Assembly: GCF_023757625.1 (NCBI RefSeq)
Contig: NZ_JALGBZ010000002.1
Span: forward strand, 372,001-436,000
DNA: 64,000 nucleotides
Reading direction: 5' to 3'
Origin: Halomonas sp. S3-1-1
GTDB lineage: Bacteria > Pseudomonadota > Gammaproteobacteria > Pseudomonadales > Halomonadaceae
A model generated the notes under the pieces. That model was not told the origin of the DNA and made no database searches. It worked only from the letters and a program-made list of their open reading frames with translations. Shown here in pieces: positions 18,639 to 27,280 of this stretch; within the stretch, counting starts at the first letter, position 1; each line of letters starts with the position of its first letter. The translations under genes and the position numbers were made by a program.

Positions 18639-19789
18639 TCGGTAGGCGGCGTGGACTGCTGGGTGCCTGCACGCGCGATCAGCGCGTGCAGGTAGTCGAG
18701 CTTTTCACGCACCGGCGGGGCGAGTACCGCCGGGGCCAAATCCAAAAGCCCCATGTCGCGATTGAGCTCGTTCACGGCTTGGCCCACCTGGTGGTAAGCC
18801 AGCAGCATGCTATCCAGCGTGCCGTCGTACTCGGCGCGGGAGAGGCCGATGTGAAGCGCGGTATCGAGCACAGACACCATATCCAGGTAGTAGGCGAAGC
18901 TTTCGGCGAAATCCTCCCAGGCGTGCATGGTGGAGTAGGCGGAAATGTGGCGCTCGGCCCAGTCCTGGGGCGCGCCCTGCTGGTAGTACTGCTCCAGCGC
19001 TTCGCTGTAGGTCGGGTTTTCATGATCGCCAAAGACCGCCTTGCACGCCTGCTCATCCTGATCCTTCACCAGTAGATCCCAGTAGTAATGGCCCACTTCG
19101 TGGCGGAAATGACCGATCAGCGTGCGGTGGGATTCGTTCATGTCCACCCGCAGGCGCTCGCGCTCGACCGCGTCCGCCTCTTTCACGTTAATGGTAATCA
19201 GCCCGCTGGCATGGCCGGTGTACACCTTCTGCTGACCGGCCACCGAGCGCCAAAGCCCCTGGTCGGGCAGGGCGTCGGCCATGAACGAAAAGCGCAGCGG
19301 CACGTGCGTCTCCTCGGGCGTGGCGCCGTGGGGCAGTTTCAAGAGATCCAGCGTGTAGAAAAGCCGCCGTTTTGCCGCCTCCAGTGCGGCCCAGCGCTCG
19401 CGGCTGCCCTCGACGCCAAGATCCGGAATCATGTCGTTGTGGCGGCAGCAGTCGCACAGCGGGTCGCTGCCGAGTACGTCGGTACCGGTTGTATCGCCGT
19501 CTGGGGAAGCCCGCGTAAAGCCGTTGCCGGATGCCTCATCCATCGGCGCATCCTCTACCGTGGCGGTCACCACCATGCGGTTACAAACGTTCTCGACGGC
19601 GTAGTTGTGGCACTTGGTCAGGTGCGCGTCGCAGCCGGCGGTCGTGCACTGGTAGCCGCCCTGTTCGAGCGGGTCGAGCGCCACGATGGCGCGGCACGAC
19701 GGGCACCAGCCCACCTCGGAGTCGCAGGCGACACAGCGGGTGTTTTCGAAAAACAGCGGATTACCACAGCCACAGCTAAAGGTCTGCAT
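18635..19789 (-). CDS. Zinc-ribbon putative zinc-binding metallopeptidase
   Basis: This 384-residue protein has N-terminal zinc ribbons (CGCG at residues 6-9, CVAC, CPSC within the first 45 residues). A peptidase domain with HEVGH at residues 230-234 follows, preceded by ESHRTLIGHFR and followed by the conserved YYWDLL. It matches the putative zinc-binding metallopeptidase family often found near transglutaminase/ATP-grasp/alpha-E genes. The start at MQTFSCGCG is chosen because AGGAGGTACTC lies just upstream; the frame is open further up, but that part runs through short tandem repeats. It may be the hydrolase partner of the neighbouring amide-forming system (inference). Confidence 0.85.
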   Translation of the reverse strand: MQTFSCGCGNPLFFENTRCVACDSEVGWCPSCRAIVALDPLEQGGYQCTTAGCDAHLTKCHNYAVENVCNRMVVTATVEDAPMDEASGNGFTRASPDGDTTGTDVLGSDPLCDCCRHNDMIPDLGVEGSRERWAALEAAKRRLFYTLDLLKLPHGATPEETHVPLRFSFMADALPDQGLWRSVAGQQKVYTGHASGLITINVKEADAVERERLRVDMNESHRTLIGHFRHEVGHYYWDLLVKDQDEQACKAVFGDHENPTYSEALEQYYQQGAPQDWAERHISAYSTMHAWEDFAESFAYYLDMVSVLDTALHIGLSRAEYDGTLDSMLLAYHQVGQAVNELNRDMGLLDLAPAVLAPPVREKLDYLHALIARAGTQQSTPPTD

Positions 19790-19847
19790 GAGTACCTCCT
19801 GGTAACGACCTTTTACTCTTTCTCCCGCGCCTGAATGACGTCCTTTT

Positions 19848-19921
19848 ACAAGGCGCGCAGTACTTCGCAAGCAGTACTTTACAAGCAGTACCTTGCAAGC
19901 AGTACACCCCAAAGCAGTACC
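19848..19921. repeat. Short tandem repeat, about 14 bp, five imperfect copies
   Basis: The core CAAGCAGTAC recurs about every 14 bases (CGCAAGCAGTACTT, TACAAGCAGTACCT, TGCAAGCAGTACAC, then CCAAAGCAGTACCT), with a diverged copy at each edge. It lies about 60-130 bp upstream of the metallopeptidase start, in its probable leader or promoter. Its function is unknown; it could be a slippage-prone spacer or a repeated binding site. Confidence 0.75.
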
Positions 19922-19990
19922 TCGCAGCATAGTCGGGCCCGGGTAAAGCCGCTATGGCGGGTGCGGACTCTCTCAGGGCGTCAAGGCTAA

Positions 19991-20006
19991 TTGACGTTTA
20001 CGTCAA
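19991..20006. promoter_or_regulatory. Perfect palindrome, candidate operator for mmsA
   Basis: TTGACGT-TT-ACGTCAA is a perfect 7-bp inverted repeat, 70 bp before the mmsA start. Its ACGT half-sites resemble operators of regulators of branched-chain amino-acid catabolism such as LiuR; which protein binds here is inference. No regulator gene is adjacent. Confidence 0.5.
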
Positions 20007-20075
20007 CTTGCTGCTATATCTTGGCCGGTACGCTTACCTTCGATAAAGCAATAATAAAAGCCAAGGAGAGACGCT

Positions 20076-21575
20076 GTGGCTCTACGCGATATCCCCCTGT
20101 ACATCGACGGCGCCGCCGTCACCTCGCAAAGCAGCGAGTGGCGCGACGTAGTGAATCCGGCGACCCAAGAGGTCGTGGCCCGCGTGCCGTTTTGCACCCA
20201 TGATGAAGTCGAGCGCGCCATCGAAAGCGCGCAACGGGCCTTTCCTGAATGGCGCAAGACACCGCTGAACAAGCGCATGCGCATCATGATGAAACTCGCC
20301 GCGCTGATTCGCGAGCACACTGGCGAGCTTGCCGCACTGATCACCGAGGAGCACGGCAAAACCCTGCCGGACGCCGAAGGCGAGGTCGGCCGCGGGCTTG
20401 AGGTCGTGGAGCACGCCTGTTCGATCACCTCGCTTCAGTTGGGCGAGCTGGCCGAGAACGCGGCCAACGAAGTGGATGTGTACACCATGCAACAGCCGCT
20501 CGGCGTCGGCGCGGGCATCACCGCGTTCAACTTTCCGATCATGCTGCCGTGCTTCATGTTTCCGCTGGCGATCGCCACCGGCAACACCTTCGTGTTGAAG
20601 CCGTCTGAACAGGACCCGAGCTCCACCATGCGCCTGGTCGAACTCGCCCATGAGGCTGGCGTGCCGCCGGGCGTGCTCAACGTGGTGCACGGCGGGCCGG
20701 AAGTGGCCAATTTGATCGCCGATCATCCGAGTATCAAGGCGCTGTCGTTCATCGGCTCGTCTCACGTGGGCGGGCTTTTGTACGAGCGGGCGGCGAAGGC
20801 CGGCAAGCGCATGCAGGCGATGATGGGGGCGAAAAACCACTGCGTGGTGATGCCCGACGCCAACAAGAGCCAGGCGATCAATAGCCTGTTGGGCTCCGCC
20901 TTTGGCGCGGCGGGTCAGCGCTGCATGGCCAACTCGGTGGTGGTACTCGTCGGCGAGGCACAGGCCTGGCTCGACGAGCTCGTCGACGGCGCGCGCAACA
21001 TGCGTGTGGGCCCCGGCACCGAGCGCGACGCGGATCTCGGCCCGCTGGTGTCACCCCAGGCAAAAGCGCGGGTCGAGGGGCTGATCGAGCAGGGCGAGCG
21101 CGAGGGCGCCACACTCAAACTCGACGGGCGCGGCTACGCGGTGGAAGGCTACCCGGAAGGCAACTTCGTCGGCCCGACGCTGTTTTCTGACGTGACCGCA
21201 GAGATGCGTATCTATCAGGAAGAGATTTTTGGCCCGGTGCTGTGCGTGGTTAACGTGGCCACCCTGGAGGAGGCGATCGCGTTCATCAACGCCAACCCCA
21301 ACGGCAACGGTACCTCGATCTTCACCAGCTCCGGCTGGGTGGCCCGGCGTTTTGAGACCGATATCGATGTCGGTCAGATCGGTATCAACGTGCCGATTCC
21401 GGTGCCGGTGGCGTACTTCAGTTTCACCGGCTCCAGAGGCTCGAAACTGGGCGATTTGGGCCCCAACGGTAAACAGGCGATCGCGTTCTGGACGCAGACC
21501 AAAACCGTCACCGCTCGCTGGTTCGAGCCAGAAAACGTCTCCGGCGGCATCAACAGCACCATTTCGCTCGGCTAA
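20076..21575 (+). CDS. mmsA: Methylmalonate-semialdehyde dehydrogenase (CoA-acylating)
   Basis: This 499-residue aldehyde dehydrogenase matches MmsA by length, by the active-site segment [11 protein letters not shown] with Cys283, and by the MmsA-type Rossmann region [21 protein letters not shown]. The cofactor-site region ends [10 protein letters not shown]. It converts methylmalonate semialdehyde (valine, thymine, inositol degradation) or malonate semialdehyde to propionyl-CoA or acetyl-CoA, with NAD and CoA. It starts at GTG after AAGGAGAG. A perfect TTGACGT/ACGTCAA palindrome 70 bp upstream is a likely operator. The usual partner mmsB is not beside it. Confidence 0.92.
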   Translation: MALRDIPLYIDGAAVTSQSSEWRDVVNPATQEVVARVPFCTHDEVERAIESAQRAFPEWRKTPLNKRMRIMMKLAALIREHTGELAALITEEHGKTLPDAEGEVGRGLEVVEHACSITSLQLGELAENAANEVDVYTMQQPLGVGAGITAFNFPIMLPCFMFPLAIATGNTFVLKPSEQDPSSTMRLVELAHEAGVPPGVLNVVHGGPEVANLIADHPSIKALSFIGSSHVGGLLYERAAKAGKRMQAMMGAKNHCVVMPDANKSQAINSLLGSAFGAAGQRCMANSVVVLVGEAQAWLDELVDGARNMRVGPGTERDADLGPLVSPQAKARVEGLIEQGEREGATLKLDGRGYAVEGYPEGNFVGPTLFSDVTAEMRIYQEEIFGPVLCVVNVATLEEAIAFINANPNGNGTSIFTSSGWVARRFETDIDVGQIGINVPIPVPVAYFSFTGSRGSKLGDLGPNGKQAIAFWTQTKTVTARWFEPENVSGGINSTISLG

Positions 21576-21597
21576 CGTCTGCCGGGCGAAAACACGC

Positions 21598-22278
21598 TCA
21601 ATCGTCTGCCAGCGGCAGGCACTGCTCGAAAAGCCGCTCGATTTGATCGAGTTGGCTTTCGTGCAGAATCAGCAGCGTCTTCGCGCTGTACGCTTCGCTC
21701 TTTTGCGGGGCGAGCAGCGCGAACTCTCCCTCCTCGAGATGAAATTCGTGAATCTCAAGTGTTCCTTGGGCTGTTTGGCACAGCGAGCAGCGGTAGCTGT
21801 CGTCTTCGCCGTAGACCAGACGGTGGTACATCTTGAACTGAGTATAAAGCGTGAGCCCGCCTTCGAACGCCGGCCAGCGTGCCGGGGCCCGCTCGATGCC
21901 CGGCTCTAAGGTGAGTCCTTGCTCGCGGGCATGGCTCAACGCGTCGGCCAGCGGCTCGGCCAGCAGGGCGCCGGCGTTTGAAGGCGCAGGTGGGCGGGCG
22001 CCCTTAAAGCCGCTCGCCGCCGCGCGAAATTCATCGAGCGAGGCCAGGGGGTAGTCGATATGGGCGAGTGCCGCCGGGTCGTCGTTGCCGTTTTCCCAGC
22101 CGTGGACGATTCTAAGCGTTATCAACCCCCGCGCGATGGGGCGGGCGAGCAGCACGTAGAGCGCGACCTTGATATGCAGCTCGCGCTCAGACGTATCGTT
22201 GTCGAAGGCGCGGTAGGGGTCGGCAAACAGCGCGTGCAGTCGGCCTTGCACATGTTCCTTGGCCTCGGTCTGATTCAT
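21598..22278 (-). CDS. Hypothetical protein with one CxxC motif
   Basis: This 226-residue soluble, acidic protein matches no family I recognise. A single CSLC pair lies near residue 165 and is followed by a His-containing stretch (EIHEFHLEEGEF), which might form a metal site. No signal peptide or membrane helix is visible. It lies convergent to mmsA, 22 bp from its stop, and is divergent from the CorA gene. No function can be assigned. Confidence 0.65.
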   Translation of the reverse strand: MNQTEAKEHVQGRLHALFADPYRAFDNDTSERELHIKVALYVLLARPIARGLITLRIVHGWENGNDDPAALAHIDYPLASLDEFRAAASGFKGARPPAPSNAGALLAEPLADALSHAREQGLTLEPGIERAPARWPAFEGGLTLYTQFKMYHRLVYGEDDSYRCSLCQTAQGTLEIHEFHLEEGEFALLAPQKSEAYSAKTLLILHESQLDQIERLFEQCLPLADD

Positions 22279-22443
22279 GGTGTTTCCTCGTGGTGAGCGT
22301 CTGATATAAAAGTATGGCTTTTTTGCCGGGTTAGCATTAATTATTGCCGGTCGCGTTAACGCTTTAATTCAACGTAGGCTAAAGTATTCAGCCTCTAGGG
22401 CCCGCAACGGCACGGTTTTAAACGTTTTAAGGAAGAGCAGGCG

Positions 22444-23412
22444 ATGATTCGCACCATGTTGACGACGCCGGGCAGCGCGCTCTTGGTCGGCGGCGAAGAG
22501 CTCATCGAGCAGTGGCGCAGTAACCCGGATAGCCATATCTGGATCGATCTTCAGGGCGAAACCCAGGAGGTCGAGCGCGGCCTGCTGGAGCGCTTCGAGT
22601 GCCACCCGCTGGCCATTCAGGACGCCCACAAGGATCGCCACCCGCCGAAGATCGAGGAGTTCGAGCACCATACGCTAATCATCTACCGCGGCATTTCGTC
22701 CTTCGATGCCGAGCTCAACTTTGTACCTCAGCAGATCGCGTTTTTCATCGGCGAGCGGTTTTTGATCACCCTGCATCCGGGCGAGGCGATGAGCGTCGAG
22801 CGGCTTTTCAACGCCCAGGGCCATGCGCTGCTGGCGCAGTCGCCGGAGCGCGCGGCGCTCAGAGTGATGTACACCTCCGCCGGATTTTACAGTGACAGCC
22901 TGCTGGAGTTCGAGACCGCGCTGAGCGATCTGGAAGACGCGCTTTTGGAAGACGGCAACGATGTGCTGATGCGCAAGATCATCAGCTATCGCTCGAAGCT
23001 GGTCAAAATGCGGCGCATATTCAGCTACCACAAGGGCATCACCCAGGAGCTGACCGCCTACGACTACGAGCACCTGCCGCGGGATCAAAGCGAAACCCTG
23101 CACGCGATCAACGACGTGGCCGAGCGCTTCGAGCGCCTCTACACCCTGACCCAGATGTACTACGACATCTGCGGCGACCTGGTCGACGGCTACATCTCGA
23201 TCTCCTCGCACCAGCTGAACATCACCATGCGAATACTGACGGTGATCACCGCGATTTTCGTGCCGCTGACCTTCATCGCCGGTATCTACGGCATGAACTT
23301 CGAGAACATGCCGGAGCTTGGCTGGCGCTACGGCTACTTCTTCGTCTGGGCGCTGATGCTCTTCATCGCCGGCATGCTGGTCTGGTACTTCCAGCGCAAG
23401 AAGTGGTTTTGA
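22444..23412 (+). CDS. CorA-family divalent cation transporter
   Basis: This 322-residue protein has a cytoplasmic alpha/beta and long-helix domain, then two C-terminal membrane helices. Between the helices lies the signature GMNFENMPEL, whose Gly-Met-Asn forms the selectivity filter of CorA pentamers. A basic tail, FQRKKWF, closes the protein as in true CorA. The expected function is Mg2+ (or Co2+/Ni2+) uptake across the inner membrane. The Shine-Dalgarno is AGGAAGAG. It appears monocistronic. GMN, rather than the GIN seen in some ZntB proteins, favours CorA. Confidence 0.9.
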   Translation: MIRTMLTTPGSALLVGGEELIEQWRSNPDSHIWIDLQGETQEVERGLLERFECHPLAIQDAHKDRHPPKIEEFEHHTLIIYRGISSFDAELNFVPQQIAFFIGERFLITLHPGEAMSVERLFNAQGHALLAQSPERAALRVMYTSAGFYSDSLLEFETALSDLEDALLEDGNDVLMRKIISYRSKLVKMRRIFSYHKGITQELTAYDYEHLPRDQSETLHAINDVAERFERLYTLTQMYYDICGDLVDGYISISSHQLNITMRILTVITAIFVPLTFIAGIYGMNFENMPELGWRYGYFFVWALMLFIAGMLVWYFQRKKWF

Positions 23413-23510
23413 CCTGCGCTAAATAATGGTCCGGCCGGGGGATTGAGCGGGGTGGAAAGTTTGATATGGTCATTCAAACCCACCTCACGTACCGAGACAG
23501 GAGGCCTTTT

Positions 23511-24677
23511 ATGGTCAACGCGCGCTCAACCGTTCCCGATACCATGGCAGCGATGCTCCTGACCGGGCACGGCGATGTCGAAAAGCTCGAGTACCGCGAG
23601 GACGTGACGACCCCGCGCCCGGGCCCCGGCCAAGTGCTGGTGCAGGTCACCGCCACGGCCAAGAACAACACCGACCGCAAGGCGCGGGAAGGCCTCTACC
23701 CGACCAAAGGCAAGGAAGAGGTGACCTCCTTTGCCATGGGCGGGACGCCGACGCTGACCTTTCCGCGCATTCAGGGTGCGGACATCGCCGGGCGGGTGGT
23801 GGCCGTGGGCGAAGGTGTCAGCGAGGCGCGCCTTGGCGAGCGCGGGCTTTTGGACTTCAACCTCTACCCGGACGCCCGTGCCGACATCAACCTGGCGCCG
23901 GACTACTACGGCCATGGCGCCGACGGCGGCTTTGCCGAGTACGTTGCCGTCCCTTCCGATCAGTTCTACCACATCCCTAACCCGGCGCTCGACGACGCCG
24001 AGCTTGCCGCCATGGGCATGTGCTCGTATCAGACCGCCTATCACATGATGACCGCCGCAGGCGTATGCGCGGGCGAGCGCGTGCTGGTCAGCGGCGCCAG
24101 CGGCGGCGTGGGCACCGCGCTGATTCAGCTCTGCCGGGTCGTCGGCGCGGTGCCCTTCGCCGTCAGCCAACCGGACAAGGTGCAAGCGCTTTTAGCACTC
24201 GGCGCCGAGGCGGTGATCGACCGAAGCGATCTCGATTCTTTCGTCGAGCGCGTGCTCGAGGCCACCGGCGGTGCGCCGATCGACGCGGTGATGGATCTGG
24301 TCGGCGGCGAGATGACCGACCGGTTCATCGACACCATGATTGCCGACATGAGCGCACGCTCCACCTACCCCAGGCTCTCGATCGCCGGCGCCAGCGGCGG
24401 CAACGTGAGCGAGATCATGTGGACGCGGATCTATCTCTATCAGGTGCAGATCTTCGGCGTCTCCCACGGCACCCGGGAGGAGGCGGCCCAGCTGATGGAC
24501 TGGATCGAAAGCGGCGCGCTCAAGCCGGTGCTGCACGCCGCGTTCAAGCTCTCGAAGCTTCACGACGCCGAGCGCTACTTCGTCAGCCGCGGGAGCGACT
24601 ACCTTGGCAAGGTCGTAATAGTGCCCGACGCCCAGTGGGACGCCCACGGCGCGGCCTACGCGCTCGATCGAAAGTAA
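23511..24677 (+). CDS. Zinc-type alcohol dehydrogenase-like / quinone oxidoreductase
   Basis: This 388-residue medium-chain dehydrogenase/reductase has a GroES-like N-terminal domain (about 15-150) and a Rossmann domain with the motif VSGASGGVGTALIQL near residue 195. The structural zinc Cys cluster is absent, so it is more likely an NAD(P)H-dependent quinone/enone reductase-type MDR protein. The start at MVNARS is chosen because AGGAGG lies 6-11 bases upstream; an ATG 15 codons earlier has no such site. Its stop codon lies inside a 15-bp tandem repeat that leads into the proline-racemase-family gene, 81 bp downstream. Confidence 0.82.
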   Translation: MVNARSTVPDTMAAMLLTGHGDVEKLEYREDVTTPRPGPGQVLVQVTATAKNNTDRKAREGLYPTKGKEEVTSFAMGGTPTLTFPRIQGADIAGRVVAVGEGVSEARLGERGLLDFNLYPDARADINLAPDYYGHGADGGFAEYVAVPSDQFYHIPNPALDDAELAAMGMCSYQTAYHMMTAAGVCAGERVLVSGASGGVGTALIQLCRVVGAVPFAVSQPDKVQALLALGAEAVIDRSDLDSFVERVLEATGGAPIDAVMDLVGGEMTDRFIDTMIADMSARSTYPRLSIAGASGGNVSEIMWTRIYLYQVQIFGVSHGTREEAAQLMDWIESGALKPVLHAAFKLSKLHDAERYFVSRGSDYLGKVVIVPDAQWDAHGAAYALDRK

Positions 24678-24714
24678 CGATTTCGAAAGTAGCGATTTCG
24701 AGAGTAACGACGTT
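24670..24714. repeat. 15-bp tandem repeat, three copies
   Basis: GAAAGTAACGATTTC, GAAAGTAGCGATTTC and GAGAGTAACGACGTT lie head to tail. The first copy contains the stop codon of the upstream oxidoreductase; the last ends 44 bp before the next start. Each copy also carries an in-frame or shifted TAA/TAG. Confidence 0.8.
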
Positions 24715-24758
24715 CGATCACCTCCCTCACTGCCTTTACTCACTGACCGGAGCCGCCC

Positions 24759-25796
24759 GTGAAAAATCGCCATACCATCGCGCTGATGGACACCCACGCC
24801 GGCGGCGACGTCAGCCGGATCGTCACCGGTGGCATCGATGCGCTGCCTGGGGACACCGTACGCGCGCAAATGGAGTACCTGCGCGACGACGCCGATGGCC
24901 TGCGTCAGCTATTGCTGGGTGAGCCCTACGGCATTCCCGAGATGTCGGTGGATCTGATCGTGCCCGCCACGCACCCGGAGGCGGTGGCGGGCTACATCAT
25001 CATGGAGGTGATGGGCTATCCCATCTACTCCGGTTCGAACACGCTGTGTACCGCCACGGCGGTGCTCGAAAGCGGCTTGGTGCCCAAGCGGGAGGGCCTT
25101 CAGCGCTTCAAGCTCGAGGCGCCGGCGGGGCTCGTTCAGATCGAGGCGCTGGTTCGGGACGGCGTAGTAGAGTGGGTCACCTGTGAGGGGCTGCCAAGCT
25201 ATATCGATACCTACCGCGAGACCATTGCCGTGCCGGGCATTGGAGAGGTGACGTTTTCGATCGCCTACAGCGGCGGCTTCTACGCGCTGGTCGACGCCGA
25301 GGCGCTCGGCTTCAAACTGGTTCGCGAGGAGGAGGCGAAGCTTGCCGCCTGTGCTTACAAGATCGTCGAGGCGATCAAGGCCAAGCGCGGCTTCTCCCAC
25401 TACACCCTGGGCGACGTGGGGCCGCTGCCGTTTCTGCACTTCATGGGGCCCGAAGAGCCGGTCGCCGACGACTACATTCGCTCGCGCTCGACGACCTACG
25501 TGCACCCTGGCGTGATTTGCCGAAGCACCACCGGCACCGGCACCTCGGCCAGGCTTGCGCTAATGAACTTCGAGGGGCGGCTCAACGTAGGCGACAGGCT
25601 CGAAACGGTGTCGCTGCGCGAAACCGGCTTCATCGGCACCTTTACCGGCACGCATCAGGAGGGGGCGTATCAGGTGGTCGAGAACACCATCACCGGGCGC
25701 AGCTACGTGCTGGCCGAGTCGCGCATCGTCATCAACTGCGACGACCCCATGGTGGCCTGTGGCGGGCTGCACCATATTCTAAGTGACCGGCATTGA
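24759..25796 (+). CDS. Proline racemase family protein with Ser/Thr catalytic positions
   Basis: This 345-residue protein belongs to the proline racemase / hydroxyproline epimerase / hydroxyproline dehydratase superfamily by overall length and the segment CRSTTGTGTSARLA. Racemases and epimerases use two Cys; trans-3-hydroxyproline dehydratases keep the first Cys and have Thr second. Here the first position is Ser91 (YSGSNT) and the second is Thr258 (TTGTG), and the Asp before the second motif is Cys254. The pair differs from all well-characterised classes, so the substrate is left open. The Asp-Thr-His-Ala-Gly-Gly motif near the N-terminus is intact. It may form an operon with the upstream oxidoreductase. 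Confidence 0.8.
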   Translation: MKNRHTIALMDTHAGGDVSRIVTGGIDALPGDTVRAQMEYLRDDADGLRQLLLGEPYGIPEMSVDLIVPATHPEAVAGYIIMEVMGYPIYSGSNTLCTATAVLESGLVPKREGLQRFKLEAPAGLVQIEALVRDGVVEWVTCEGLPSYIDTYRETIAVPGIGEVTFSIAYSGGFYALVDAEALGFKLVREEEAKLAACAYKIVEAIKAKRGFSHYTLGDVGPLPFLHFMGPEEPVADDYIRSRSTTYVHPGVICRSTTGTGTSARLALMNFEGRLNVGDRLETVSLRETGFIGTFTGTHQEGAYQVVENTITGRSYVLAESRIVINCDDPMVACGGLHHILSDRH

Positions 25797-25844
25797 GGCC
25801 AATGAACTGATCGCATCGCTTGGCGTTATGATTAACGTCGGTGG

Positions 25845-25943
25845 GCTCGCAAGCCACACGGGGCGGGGGCGCTGTGAATACCTCCCTGTACGCTACTTTC
25901 GCCTTCCCTGGCGAAAGACCCCCGCCCCGGGTCACTTGCGAGC
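25845..25943. repeat. Long imperfect inverted repeat with inner hairpin
   Basis: The left arm (25845-25869, starting GCTCGCAAG and ending CGGGGCGGGGG) pairs with the right arm (25919-25943) over 25 bp with three mismatches. Inside lies a perfect hairpin, CTTTCGCC-TTCCCT-GGCGAAAG (25896-25917). It is located between the ends of the convergent proline-racemase-family and arfB genes. The shape suits a dispersed intergenic palindromic element (REP/MITE-like) that could also stop transcription. No other copy is seen in this window. Confidence 0.65.
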
Positions 25944-25987
25944 GCCGGTGTTGCGGCGCACCGCTGCCCATCGAGGTCAAAAGCGCG

Positions 25988-26401
25988 TTAGTGCGATACT
26001 TTCCCCCTCAGCGATTTGACCGCGCCCTTGCGCGTTTTGTTATCCACTCGGCGGCGCTTGGCACCCTTGCTCGGTTTAGTAGGGCGGCGCGCCTTACGCG
26101 GCGTGACCGCTTCCAGAATCAATGCCTTGAGCCGGTTCAGCGCATCCTCCTTGTTAAGCTCCAGCGTGCGGTGGCTCTGGGCCTTGATGATGATCACGCC
26201 CTCTTTGCTGATGCGCTGATCCGAGTACGCCATCAGCCGCTCCTTGTAGATCGCCGGCAAGGTCGAGCTCTGGATATCGAAGCGTAGATGCACCGCAGAG
26301 GCGACCTTGTTGACGTTCTGCCCGCCGGCGCCCTGAGCGCGAATCTGGGTGAGCGTGATCTCCCAGTCCGCAAGCGTCACGTTGTTGGAAAGCGTCAGCA
26401 T
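25988..26401 (-). CDS. arfB: Alternative ribosome-rescue factor / peptidyl-tRNA hydrolase ArfB
   Basis: This 137-residue protein has a release-factor catalytic domain with GAGGQNVNKVASAVHLRFD; the GGQ motif hydrolyses peptidyl-tRNA. A basic C-terminal tail (KARRPTKPSKGAKRRR onward) inserts into the empty mRNA channel of stalled ribosomes. Length and layout match E. coli ArfB/YaeJ (140 residues), and there is no codon-recognition domain, which rules out RF1/RF2. It is monocistronic and divergent from the flavin reductase gene. Confidence 0.93.
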   Translation of the reverse strand: MLTLSNNVTLADWEITLTQIRAQGAGGQNVNKVASAVHLRFDIQSSTLPAIYKERLMAYSDQRISKEGVIIIKAQSHRTLELNKEDALNRLKALILEAVTPRKARRPTKPSKGAKRRRVDNKTRKGAVKSLRGKVSH

Positions 26402-26522
26402 GAGGGCTCCCTGAATCGTTCATTGATATAGCGCCATTAAAACACAGTCGCTGGGTCGGATTATTCGCGGTTTTTGATCACCTGCTATCTTGAAACGGTT
26501 TTCAAGACGCGATTTGCGTTAC

Positions 26523-26558
26523 TCAACGAGCCTCATTCAACGAGACTTGGTCAACGAG
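26523..26558. repeat. TCAACGAG repeated three times at 14-bp period
   Basis: TCAACGAG occurs at 26523, 26537 and 26551, each followed by a short variable spacer. The last copy ends 19 bp before the start of the flavin reductase gene, so the repeats lie in its leader. Confidence 0.65.
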
Positions 26559-26577
26559 CTTTACCGGAGAGCATGCA

Positions 26578-27192
26578 ATGCCACACTACGCGATCGATGA
26601 CAACGAGCTGAGCGCGGGCAAGATTTACCGGCTGTTATCCGGCACCGTTTGCCCGCGGCCGATCGCCTGGGTCGCCACCCGCGACGCCGAGGGCCGGGCC
26701 AACCTGGCGCCGTTTTCGTTTTTCAACGTCGCCAGCATCGACCCGCCGGTGCTGGCGTTTTCGCCGCTTCTGGATGGCGAGGGCAAGGCCAAGGACACGG
26801 TGAACAACCTCGACGCGGTGGGCGAGTGCGTGGTGCACGTCGGCAGCGAAGACCTGATCGAGGCGCTTAACGCCACCAGTGCCACCCTGGACGCCGGTGA
26901 AGACGAGTTCGAGCACGCTGGGCTCGAAAAGGCCGACATGCCGGGACTCAGCGTGCCGCGTATCAAGGCCGCGCCCGTCGCGTTTGGCTGCACGCTGTTC
27001 GATATCGTGCGCTTTGGCGACAACCCCTTGGCCGGGTCGCTGGTGCTGGCGCGCATCGAGAGCATCTACGTGGACGAAAACATTTGGGACGGCCGCCACG
27101 TCGACATGGAAACGCTCAAGCCGACCGGGCGGCTGGCGGGCAACGACTACGTGCGCATCACCGACCGCTTCGTGATCGAGCGGCCGGGTTGA
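26578..27192 (+). CDS. Flavin reductase-like, FMN-binding split-barrel protein
   Basis: This 204-residue protein matches the DIM6/NTAB flavin-reductase family. It has the early segment PRPIAWVATRDAEGRANLAP, followed by FSFFNVASIDPPVLAF, the usual FMN-phosphate-binding strand-turn. Members bind FMN and reduce it with NAD(P)H or serve as flavoprotein oxidoreductases; the substrate is not predictable. Its leader carries three TCAACGAG repeats. It may start a small unit with the NAD(P)-binding and phosphoesterase genes downstream, although 88 bp separate it from the next gene. Confidence 0.85.
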   Translation: MPHYAIDDNELSAGKIYRLLSGTVCPRPIAWVATRDAEGRANLAPFSFFNVASIDPPVLAFSPLLDGEGKAKDTVNNLDAVGECVVHVGSEDLIEALNATSATLDAGEDEFEHAGLEKADMPGLSVPRIKAAPVAFGCTLFDIVRFGDNPLAGSLVLARIESIYVDENIWDGRHVDMETLKPTGRLAGNDYVRITDRFVIERPG

Positions 27193-27280
27193 ATTCAGCG
27201 TTCGGCGTCGGCATTTACACGGCTATAGGCAAGCATCAGCGCTTAAATCAACATCTTCAGGCAAACGCCAAGGAGGCACC

